This document shows positions 56,351 to 63,122 of a stretch of 63,122 bases of DNA, in pieces (within the stretch, counting starts at the first letter, position 1; every line of letters starts with the position of its first letter). The notes below the pieces were generated by a model. It worked only from the letters and a program-made list of their open reading frames with translations. It searched no databases and was not told the origin of the DNA. The stretch is from positions 1-63,122 of the IMG/VR virus record IMGVR_UViG_3300030380_004631, one strand, 5' to 3'. Source of the stretch: a virus. Position numbers and translations under genes: made by a program.

Positions 56351-57881
56351 CTTTATTTTTGTGTTCTATTTGGTTAGGTAATTCTACCACCCAATGTCTG
56401 CTACTTATACCCTGGAATTTCTTTTTAGGTGTAGCACCACCGGATTCTAAAAATTTTGTGCAATCTTTTTCAGACCAATTATAGCCCATTTTCTTAATAA
56501 ATTGCCTAAATGTTTCTAATTTAAATCTCATTTCGGCCTCATCTTTCCAAATGTTACCATTATCTATTTGATCAAATTCTGTTGTGTCCTCAACATCTTC
56601 TAAAAATCTTGTCATTCTAGAATTAAATACATCCATCTTTTCTTCAATTGCATCAAACCCTTCCATGTCTTGTTTGTTACTTACTAATTCTTCAAGCCAA
56701 TCTCTATAAGGATCTGGATCTCTCTTGCTTGGTTTTAAAGTTCTCCAAACTATGTCATAGTTAAGTAGCTGCTCACCCAAAAGTTGCTGCTGATATAATT
56801 GTTTTGTTGATAGTCTAATTGATTTACCTTGAATAGGTAAAATCCAATAAGGTTCTGGATATGAATTAACTTTAATTAATTTACCGACTTCGGGTAACGC
56901 TTCATTAGCTCCAATCCCAAACTTACGCTTAATGCAAGTAGATGATACGCAGTGCATTCTAGCGATTGACGTTTTACATTTGTACGCATATTCTTTATTT
57001 TCTACACCTTTAAAAATATTTTGCAATTCTTTTGGATGTAAAGATTCTGAACAAACATTTGTCATCATAGATCTAGTCCAATCTTCGTACATCACTGGAT
57101 CTGGATTAATTTTTTTTGCTAATACTGCAACATTAAACATTGCATCATTTCTACCCTCACCTTTTTGTACTTTATTTTTCATAAAATTAACTACACAAGG
57201 TGGGTAATCTTTTGTTTCGTCATCTTCTAAAATCTTTAATTTGTTAAAATCAGCAGGAGTTAATCTGTATTGTTCTACAAATTTAAATAAATTATCTATC
57301 TTGATTGAGTTACCATCATTATCCATAGCAACTCTTGTAGACAAATGTGCTTTTTGATAGGGAAGGTTTACAAAATTACCTTTTCTTTTTGCATTCCAAT
57401 CTTCAGGAGTTAAATCAACTTCATCCTGTGCAGGATATATATCAGTTGTTGTATCGTTAACACCAAGATCAGATGCTATCTCAATTAATTTTTTTCTCAT
57501 CGAAGATGCTGCAACAACACCTTTGATAAATAAAATTAAATGGAGTCCGTTGGATTTTGATCGGAACGGGACGAGCGGGTACTTCCTTTTCCGTATAATT
57601 CGTATAACTTCTTGATGTTGTATATTGTAGCGATCAACATCGATGACCCCCCAACTGCATGTATTATTATCTCTGATAGGGACAGACCCATAGTATTTTT
57701 CTCCTTTTAAATGTTGTAGCCAATCCTCTCTGAGCATTGGTCTAGGTTCAACCCAGTGTTTGAATTCTTGTTTACCGTCCTTACCTCGAGTCTGACCTAG
57801 GGGTTTAGAAGCACCAAAATATGTAGATGAGCCCTGGAAGAGTTGTACAAACTCTTCCAAGGTGTTGTCAAGTATGTCCAT
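56307..57881 (-). CDS. Archaeo-eukaryotic (AEP) primase-like protein
   Basis: 524 residues. CSWGVIDVDRYNIQHQEVIR (DxD at 81-83), VPFRSKSNGLHLILFIKG (the sG.H strand, 110-118), DTTTDIYPAQDEVD (147-156) and GNFVNLPYQKAH follow the layout of AEP primases of the TOTE type. The C-terminal half includes conserved Cys (ARMHCVSSTCIKRKFGI) and a helical domain typical of primase-helicase linkers. It would make primers for the family A polymerase. Overlaps the helicase by 44 bp. Confidence 0.82.
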   Translation of the reverse strand: MDILDNTLEEFVQLFQGSSTYFGASKPLGQTRGKDGKQEFKHWVEPRPMLREDWLQHLKGEKYYGSVPIRDNNTCSWGVIDVDRYNIQHQEVIRIIRKRKYPLVPFRSKSNGLHLILFIKGVVAASSMRKKLIEIASDLGVNDTTTDIYPAQDEVDLTPEDWNAKRKGNFVNLPYQKAHLSTRVAMDNDGNSIKIDNLFKFVEQYRLTPADFNKLKILEDDETKDYPPCVVNFMKNKVQKGEGRNDAMFNVAVLAKKINPDPVMYEDWTRSMMTNVCSESLHPKELQNIFKGVENKEYAYKCKTSIARMHCVSSTCIKRKFGIGANEALPEVGKLIKVNSYPEPYWILPIQGKSIRLSTKQLYQQQLLGEQLLNYDIVWRTLKPSKRDPDPYRDWLEELVSNKQDMEGFDAIEEKMDVFNSRMTRFLEDVEDTTEFDQIDNGNIWKDEAEMRFKLETFRQFIKKMGYNWSEKDCTKFLESGGATPKKKFQGISSRHWVVELPNQIEHKNKDVKFVKAKASWEDN

Positions 57882-57884
57882 AGA

Positions 57885-58682
57885 TTAGAATGGAGTTTTT
57901 TCTGAACTCTCTTCGTTACCATGTTTGACTTTTACAGATCCTTTTTTACACGTCTCATAGAATCCGTGTGCTGCTTCAAGAATAACATTGTCGGTCACTT
58001 GGCCAACATGTTCTATTTCCCAGCCATACCATGAGCCTAACTGATTTTTTTCTAAAACAGTTCTCATTTTGTATTGCTGCGTGAAGGGTGCAGGTTTAAA
58101 GAAACCTTTACCATCAGCTCTTTTTTGTCTTAAAGACATCATCATTGAGTTCCACTTCTTTGATTTTTTTCTCTGAGTGGACTTCATGGTTACAAGTGCA
58201 GTAGATTGAGAAGCCTCCTCACATATTAAAATATAGTGAGATGCTGTCTCCTCAACATAGTTACCGTTTTCGAGTCTATCTTTACCACCATCATCTCTAG
58301 TAGTTTTAGACATGATATCTGATGAAGCTGGATAGACATTTACTGGTGCAACTGCACCTTGATCTCTATCCTTCCATTCGATGTACTCTAACTTGTAGTA
58401 ACAAGGAATAACAATAATACCATTTTTACCATCATAAAGTTGATTGGTTACAGTATTATAAATCATACCCGGTCTTGCAGCTTCTATGAACTGACTATCA
58501 CCTTGTGTTACTTGTGGTGACAATTGTCCAAGAACTTTTAAGAATGGTAATGCAACACTTTTAGCATCTACATTATCAAACCCCTCATCAGCAAAATTTT
58601 CTATATTTATTGCTGCTACAGGTGCCTCCTTTTTAACTGCCACTTGATTGTTGTCTTTTCGTTGTCCGTTTTTCTCTATCAT
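57885..58682 (-). CDS. Single-stranded DNA-binding protein candidate
   Basis: 265 residues. Central beta-rich region (GIIVIPCYYKLEYIEWKDRD, ASHYILICEEASQSTALVTM, KMRTVLEKNQLGSWYGWEIE) flanked by charged ends, with an acidic terminal tail ending in an aromatic residue (NEESSEKTPF), as in phage SSBs such as T7 gp2.5. It sits between a coiled-coil protein and the primase. The family is inferred from layout and tail, not from a specific motif. Confidence 0.6.
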   Translation of the reverse strand: MIEKNGQRKDNNQVAVKKEAPVAAINIENFADEGFDNVDAKSVALPFLKVLGQLSPQVTQGDSQFIEAARPGMIYNTVTNQLYDGKNGIIVIPCYYKLEYIEWKDRDQGAVAPVNVYPASSDIMSKTTRDDGGKDRLENGNYVEETASHYILICEEASQSTALVTMKSTQRKKSKKWNSMMMSLRQKRADGKGFFKPAPFTQQYKMRTVLEKNQLGSWYGWEIEHVGQVTDNVILEAAHGFYETCKKGSVKVKHGNEESSEKTPF

Positions 58683-59228
58683 CTATTTCTCCTTATTAGT
58701 GATTTTAGTCTTATTTGCTATATATACTCCAAACATGTCGAAGGGTAATTCCTTACCATTTTCGACTTGATCCCTTACGAATGCTTTTAAGGTCATTGGC
58801 TCAACTTTTTGTTTTTGATTATAGTTGAATCCAAATTTCTCACAAACACTTATGAGTTCTGATACTTGGTTGTCCTGGCCTTTGTCGAATGCAGTAGTAA
58901 TAGTATTTTTTATTAGATCTTCATGACCATTACTTCTTAACCAACTGAAAGCCTCTTCAACTCTAGACTCAGGAATCTTAGCTGCATAAAAAGGTTTTAC
59001 TTCTACAGTAGAACCATCATGTAACTTAAGCAAAGATACTCCTGCTTCTTGCATCATTTCAGGTATTATCCTTTCCTCAAAATCTTTAGCTTTAGATTTG
59101 AGTAAAGAAATTTTTTCTTCTTCTTGTTCTATTTGGGAACGTACTTCTTGTAATTGGTGACATTTTTCAGTGATAGATTTAACACTATCCTTATCAATGT
59201 CGATATTAGACATTTTTTCGATATCCAT
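58683..59228 (-). CDS. Coiled-coil replication-operon protein
   Basis: 181 residues. A coiled coil (EKCHQLQEVRSQIEQEEEKI SLLKSKAKDFEERI) is followed by a compact domain (GVSLLKLHDGSTVEVKPFYA AKIPESRVEEAFSWLRSNGH) and LKAFVRDQVENGKELPFDMF. A start with AGGAGG five bases upstream. This pattern recurs in phage replication operons, directly before the SSB-like gene. Function unknown. Confidence 0.7.
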   Translation of the reverse strand: MDIEKMSNIDIDKDSVKSITEKCHQLQEVRSQIEQEEEKISLLKSKAKDFEERIIPEMMQEAGVSLLKLHDGSTVEVKPFYAAKIPESRVEEAFSWLRSNGHEDLIKNTITTAFDKGQDNQVSELISVCEKFGFNYNQKQKVEPMTLKAFVRDQVENGKELPFDMFGVYIANKTKITNKEK

Positions 59229-59295
59229 AATTCCTCCTTATCGCCTTATAAATATCTATTTGACGATTGCAACAAAAAAATATAAAAAGATTTTG

Positions 59296-60723
59296 ATGTG
59301 GAAATACCCCTATAAGACTCAGCCCTATGAGCACCAAAGATTAGCTTTAAAAGAATCAGCTGATAAAACAGAATACGCATATTTTATGGAGATGGGTACA
59401 GGTAAAACTAAAGTAACCATTGATAATATAGCATGGTTGTATATGCAGAGAAAAATTACTGCATGTTTAATAATTGCACCAAAAACAGTTTATACAAATT
59501 GGGAATCAGAAATAGAAATACATCTTCCAGATGTAATTAAATATACAACTTATAAATGGAATTTAGATAAACCTAAACAATTATATAAATTAAACGAATC
59601 AAAAGATTTAAAAATATTTTTAATTAATATAGAAGCTCTATCAACTAAAAGAGGTCTTGAAGGTTGTGCTGAATATTTACGAGCTAATAAATTAAATATG
59701 GTAGTGCTGGATGAATCAACGACCATAAAAAATAGAACAGCAAAAAGAACAAAAAACATATTGAAGCTACGAACACTATCCGCCATAAGGCGTATACTAA
59801 CAGGATCGCCAATAACAAAATCTCCATTGGATCTATATACACAATGTCAGTTCTTAAATCCAGAACTTTTAGGCTTTAGTAGTTATTTAACCTTTAGAAA
59901 CAGGTATGCAGAAATGGCTGATATTCCAGTAGGTTCTAACAGATGGATATCCATACCAAAATATTACAAAAATTTAGAAGAACTTGAAACTAAACTTAAA
60001 TTATTTTCATCTCGTGTAAGAAAAGATGAGTGTTTAGACCTTATACCTAAGGTAAGACAAAAGAGAAGTATTGAATTAGACGGTGATGCTAAGAAAATTT
60101 ATGACAAATTAAGAATAAATGCACTAGCAATCATAGGAGATAGCACAGTATCTTTTAGTAATAAATTGACAGAAATTGTTAAGTTACACCAAGTGTGTAA
60201 TGGTTTTACCAAAAATGATGATGGTGAGATAATGCAGCTACACAACCAGAAGTTAAAAGCTTTAGAAGAAATTTTAGAGGAGACAGATGGTAAGGTAATT
60301 ATCTGGGCAAATTATATTTATAATATTCATGAGATTAAAAAATTTCTAATTGAAAAATATGGAAAAGAATCTACAGTATGTATTTATGGAGAAGTTGGCG
60401 TTGAAGATAGAAAAGATGCTGTACATCGTATACAAAACGATGACAGTTGCCGTTTCCTTGTTGCTAATCCTACTACTGGGGGCTTTGGTCTTACTCTTAC
60501 CGCTTGTAATACTGTTATCTATTATTCTAACTCATACAACCTAGAAGTTCGTATGCAGTCTGAAGATCGTGCACATCGTCTTGGCCAAAAAGGAACTGTA
60601 GTTTATATCGATATAGTTACTCGTGGTACACTTGATGAAGCAATTATGAAATCACTAACCAACAAAGGGAGAATAGCTGCTAAAGCTCTTGGGGAAGAAG
60701 AACTTAAGAGTTGGCTTTTATAA
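59296..60723 (+). CDS. SNF2-family DNA helicase/translocase
   Basis: 475 residues from ATG 59296 (MWKYPYKTQPYEHQRLALKE); longer in-frame starts overlap the divergent gene and are unlikely. Walker A FMEMGTGKTKVTI (33-38), Ia CLIIAPKTVYTNWESEI, DEST box MVVLDESTTIKNRTAK (139-142), motif III RRILTGSPITKSPLDLY, V VANPTTGGFGLTLTACNTVI, VI QSEDRAHRLGQKG. SNF2-type phage helicases may remodel DNA-bound proteins or restart forks. It is transcribed opposite to the other replication genes. Confidence 0.93.
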   Translation: MWKYPYKTQPYEHQRLALKESADKTEYAYFMEMGTGKTKVTIDNIAWLYMQRKITACLIIAPKTVYTNWESEIEIHLPDVIKYTTYKWNLDKPKQLYKLNESKDLKIFLINIEALSTKRGLEGCAEYLRANKLNMVVLDESTTIKNRTAKRTKNILKLRTLSAIRRILTGSPITKSPLDLYTQCQFLNPELLGFSSYLTFRNRYAEMADIPVGSNRWISIPKYYKNLEELETKLKLFSSRVRKDECLDLIPKVRQKRSIELDGDAKKIYDKLRINALAIIGDSTVSFSNKLTEIVKLHQVCNGFTKNDDGEIMQLHNQKLKALEEILEETDGKVIIWANYIYNIHEIKKFLIEKYGKESTVCIYGEVGVEDRKDAVHRIQNDDSCRFLVANPTTGGFGLTLTACNTVIYYSNSYNLEVRMQSEDRAHRLGQKGTVVYIDIVTRGTLDEAIMKSLTNKGRIAAKALGEEELKSWLL

Positions 60724-60785
60724 TGGAAACAATAATAATTATTGAATTAGCTTTACTTGCTATAGGCTTTTACTTAACTCAGTAA
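60723..60785 (+). CDS. Tiny hydrophobic ORF, 20 residues
   Basis: ATG overlaps the SNF2 stop codon (TAATG), TAA at 60783-60785. METIIIIELALLAIGFYLTQ would be a single membrane helix. It overlaps the end of the exonuclease gene on the other strand by 26 bp. Coupled translation is plausible, but the ORF is short enough to arise by chance. Confidence 0.35.
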   Translation: METIIIIELALLAIGFYLTQ

Positions 60786-61425
60786 ATTTTTCACATCTTT
60801 CAAGAAACTTTTCGCCATATTCTTTTAAATCTGGCTCTTGAAGTTTAAATTCTTGATATTGAAGATCTCGGGTACATATTGATATTACTCCTTGTTCTAT
60901 AGGTCCGTAGTTATCAGTATGAGCTAAATAATATGCTCCTAGTTGAAGTTTATAATCTTCAACCCATTCTTCTCGTTTAGGTCTGTTTGACTGTTTCCAG
61001 TCAACTATACTTGGTTTTCCGTAAGCTATTGCAGTTAAATCACAAGTGCCTGCAAATTTATTAGCATACTGTAAACTTATTTCGTTTCCCCAGATTTCAT
61101 CTAATTTAATATTGTTTAAAATAGTTTTTGCCATCATTCTAGGTTTCTTACCTTCGTCTCCATCATTGTAATAGCCTTGACCATTTAATGCATACTCAAT
61201 GACTAGGTGCATTTCAGTTCCAATAGATGAAGCTTGTTGCATAATTCTATCAGCTTCTTTATCTCCAACCTTACGTCTCCAGTTATCTAGGAAGCGTTTA
61301 TCTTTAGTTGCTGAAAGAATTGTTGTTACACTAGGTACTTTTACATTATCTACTAAATATTTACGACCTGTTGTATCTGAGAATCTGTTGTAATGTTTGT
61401 AAGGGTATTTCTTTACCAACTTCAT
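60760..61425 (-). CDS. RecB-like PD-(D/E)XK exonuclease
   Basis: 221 residues. VPSVTTILSATKDKRFLDNW, SSIGTEMHLVIEYALNGQGY (His and Glu), FAGTCDLTAIAYGKPSIVDW KQ (Asp and the D-x-K) and DYKLQLGAYYLAHTDNYG (QxxxY) form the RecB-type nuclease motif series, as in Cas4-like and phage exonucleases. It probably processes DNA ends for recombination or degrades host DNA. Last of the replication module in transcription terms to be preceded by the small membrane gene. Confidence 0.88.
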   Translation of the reverse strand: MKLVKKYPYKHYNRFSDTTGRKYLVDNVKVPSVTTILSATKDKRFLDNWRRKVGDKEADRIMQQASSIGTEMHLVIEYALNGQGYYNDGDEGKKPRMMAKTILNNIKLDEIWGNEISLQYANKFAGTCDLTAIAYGKPSIVDWKQSNRPKREEWVEDYKLQLGAYYLAHTDNYGPIEQGVISICTRDLQYQEFKLQEPDLKEYGEKFLERCEKFTELSKSL

Positions 61426-61437
61426 AAGAAGTTAATA

Positions 61438-61614
61438 CTACATATGGTTAGAAAGTACAGCTAAAAGTATAGCACCCAGTCCACAGATAATAAATTTTTC
61501 CATTCTAGCTATTCGTGCTTCCATTCTATCTATTCTTTCAAATGTTTGTTTCTGCATGTATCTGCAAATTCTTTCATGATGTTCTATCTTTTGCAGTGCA
61601 GATTTTTTAGCCAT
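61438..61614 (-). CDS. Small coiled-coil/membrane protein, XhlA-like
   Basis: 58 residues. ATG 61614 overlaps the stop of the 1024-residue virion gene (TAATG); TAG at 61438-61440. MAKKSALQKIEHHERICRYM and QKQTFERIDRMEARIARMEK form a coiled coil, then FIICGLGAILLAVLSNHM is a C-terminal membrane helix. This topology resembles haemolysin XhlA-type holin accessory proteins. It may also be a virion protein. Confidence 0.72.
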   Translation of the reverse strand: MAKKSALQKIEHHERICRYMQKQTFERIDRMEARIARMEKFIICGLGAILLAVLSNHM

Positions 61615-63122
61615 TATCCCCTCTGCCTTCTTGCAGCTATTTGTGCACTTAGTGGATCGTTAGGAAATAAAGCTGTCACCTGTTGCGGTGTCACTTGTCC
61701 GGTAGCCGGTGTTGGTGTTGCAGGTAAAGAGTTATTGACTGCTTGATTAGGGTCAACTAATTCATCTTCAATACCTTCTGTTATATTAGCTCGCGTAGCT
61801 TCTTCATCTCTTGCTTGTTCATCAATTTCTACTTCTTCTCTATTTCTTACTGTGCTTGCAAGATAATCCACCATTTGGTTATCTGTTTCTGTGCTTCCAG
61901 ATGAGCCTACAAAATCTTCAGCAAACATATTTTCTATTGTTTCTTTAGGTAATGTTTTATCATCATATCTTGGTTGTTCTATCTTAAAACTTTGTCCAAG
62001 TAATTCATTTTGTATTTCTTTTGGATCTACAGTTTTAGGATTTACTTTTGGTAAATCTTCATCTTCATCGCTTAAATAATTCATTAATCTAGCAAAGGCT
62101 TCTCTTTTTTGTGTAAGTCCTGCTGCAGTTAATTTACTATTTACACTTCTAATTTTAAAGTTGTTATCAAAACCAATCTTCTTACCTTTTAAACCTTTTA
62201 ATAATTCTTCAGGTAACAGTGCATCATTCATATATCTTATCGCAGTTGGGTCAGTTAACATTCTTCCTGCTCGTCTAGCTAACAATAAAAATATTGCTGG
62301 TGCAAATGGATTAACTGTAAACATACCTGCTCCCACAAACATACCACCAGCTACAGATCCAAATGACCCGAGTGTCATTCTTCTCTGTAGGAAGGTAGAT
62401 GTATCAGATAAAGGTATATCTGAAATCGCTTTCATATAATTTGTAAATTTATAAAACTCGTTTGTTCCGTCTTGTCCTAGTAGTTTAACCATTTTTTCTC
62501 TACCAATATCGGAAGTCGCTTCACCTATACCAAGTTTATTCATAAATTTATTTATATTGAAGTCTGCAAAATCTTTAGGACTAAATCTTATTGATGAAAT
62601 ATCATAGATACCATTATTTAATCTTACATCTGAAATATCAAATTGTCTTGCAGCTTGTAATTCTTCTGTACCTAATCTTCGCATAGCATCTTGTGCATAT
62701 TCAGTACCAGCTTTGACTCCAGCACTTTGACCAATTACATCCTTAAAGATTGATTGAGCTGCTGGACTACCCGCAGTATCAAAAGAAGATAAGAAAGCAT
62801 TGAACATATATCTTGATTTAGCTGCATCAAATAATTGTTTTCCGTTTGCTGTAGCTTTTGAACCTGCTGCACCTAATAATACCTTAAACTGTTCAATTGC
62901 ATCAGGTGAATTAGAAGCAAATACATCTCTTTCCAAAGTTGAAAATACTTGATCTCTTGCCATTCTTTCAGTTCCCAAAATATTGTTTACACCTTTGTTA
63001 GTAAACAATGTGCTATCAAATGCTCTTAGTTTTTTAGGCACTCCCATTTTTTGATAGAAGCCCATGATACTTGAGAATGTTGCATTAGCATCATATAATT
63101 TAGCATAAAGACCTTCTGCATC
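61614..63122 (-). CDS. Large virion protein, C-terminal part (continuation from position 1)
   Basis: The C-terminal 483 residues after the Met at 63065, plus upstream codons shared with the terminal repeat; the frame is continuous with 1-1730. It holds a hydrophobic segment (GMFTVNPFAPAIFLLLARRA) and a low-complexity acidic and Pro/Thr-rich tail (VDPNQAVNNSLPATPTPATG). The stop overlaps the ATG of the next small gene (TAATG). The membrane-like segment in a large helical protein fits an ejection-type internal virion protein, but no family was recognised. Confidence 0.75.
   Translation of the reverse strand, partial: DAEGLYAKLYDANATFSSIMGFYQKMGVPKKLRAFDSTLFTNKGVNNILGTERMARDQVFSTLERDVFASNSPDAIEQFKVLLGAAGSKATANGKQLFDAAKSRYMFNAFLSSFDTAGSPAAQSIFKDVIGQSAGVKAGTEYAQDAMRRLGTEELQAARQFDISDVRLNNGIYDISSIRFSPKDFADFNINKFMNKLGIGEATSDIGREKMVKLLGQDGTNEFYKFTNYMKAISDIPLSDTSTFLQRRMTLGSFGSVAGGMFVGAGMFTVNPFAPAIFLLLARRAGRMLTDPTAIRYMNDALLPEELLKGLKGKKIGFDNNFKIRSVNSKLTAAGLTQKREAFARLMNYLSDEDEDLPKVNPKTVDPKEIQNELLGQSFKIEQPRYDDKTLPKETIENMFAEDFVGSSGSTETDNQMVDYLASTVRNREEVEIDEQARDEEATRANITEGIEDELVDPNQAVNNSLPATPTPATGQVTPQQVTALFPNDPLSAQIAARRQRG
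62959..63122. repeat. Terminal near-direct repeat, right copy
   Basis: Right-hand copy of the 164-base overlap with positions 1-164. It lies inside the coding frame of the large virion protein, so joining the two ends restores one uninterrupted gene of 1024 codons plus stop. Confidence 0.9.

Noticed and set aside
59170-59295. Longer start for the SNF2 helicase
   Set aside because: It would overlap the start of the divergent coiled-coil gene and adds residues not typical for the family; ATG 59296 directly precedes the first conserved segment.
1-63122. Integrase, repressor or other lysogeny genes
   Set aside because: No tyrosine or serine recombinase motif and no clear CI/Cro-like gene were seen; temperate lifestyle therefore not claimed despite Leu762.

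Overview
The window is the near-complete genome of an AT-rich tailed phage. It carries a portal protein, both terminase subunits, a coiled-coil scaffold, a major capsid protein, P22/SU10-type head-tail adaptors, tail fibres, an endolysin, holins and a phage replisome. No tail sheath, tail tube, tape-measure protein, integrase, phage RNA polymerase or tRNA gene was recognised. The short-tailed (podovirus) assignment is an inference from the P22-like adaptor and tail-hub genes and the missing tape measure. AT-rich sequence and many short, tightly packed genes of the kind seen in uncultured marine phages suggest a marine bacterial host (possibly a SAR11-like alphaproteobacterium); that host is a guess. 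The first 164 bases repeat at the end of the window with five mismatches, and one 1024-residue gene runs across the join in frame, so the molecule is circular or circularly permuted.

Layout, almost all on the minus strand (transcription runs towards lower coordinates). 61.6-51.2 kb, replication: a small coiled-coil/membrane protein, a RecB-like exonuclease, a coiled-coil protein, an SSB-like protein, an AEP primase, a UvrD-like helicase, family A DNA polymerase with Leu at the '762' position, and two 2OG-type oxygenases, one broken by a frameshift. An SNF2 helicase lies on the plus strand at 59.3-60.7 kb. 51.2-49.7 kb: a small plus-strand cluster with an oxygenase and three or four small genes. 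49.6-42.9 kb: short accessory genes, many with their own promoter and a shared leader ending in a ribosome-binding site, plus a ParB-like protein, terS, a PD-(D/E)XK nuclease, a GGGACACC iteron array and GC-rich CTCGTT repeats. 42.7-28.3 kb, head: terL, two virion-associated proteins, portal, a LAGLIDADG ORF, holin, basic proteins, a methyltransferase-glycosyltransferase fusion, a GroES-like co-chaperonin, scaffold, capsid-associated protein, major capsid protein with a terminator behind it, and three small structural proteins. 27.9-17.5 kb: hypothetical proteins, lysis genes, a second-type carbamoyltransferase, adaptors, a WG-repeat tail protein, a glycine-rich fibre and a fibre chaperone. 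17.5-0 kb and across the join: a tail-hub protein and large internal virion proteins, interrupted by an island of 2OG-type oxygenases, a carbamoyltransferase and three glycosyltransferases.

The most unusual property is the amount of small-molecule chemistry: nine 2OG-Fe(II)-type oxygenase genes (one frameshifted), two divergent NodU/CmcH-type carbamoyltransferases, three glycosyltransferase genes and a methyltransferase-glycosyltransferase fusion, mostly threaded between virion genes. Together they could build and decorate a glycan, a virion protein or a modified nucleobase; the target cannot be read from sequence.
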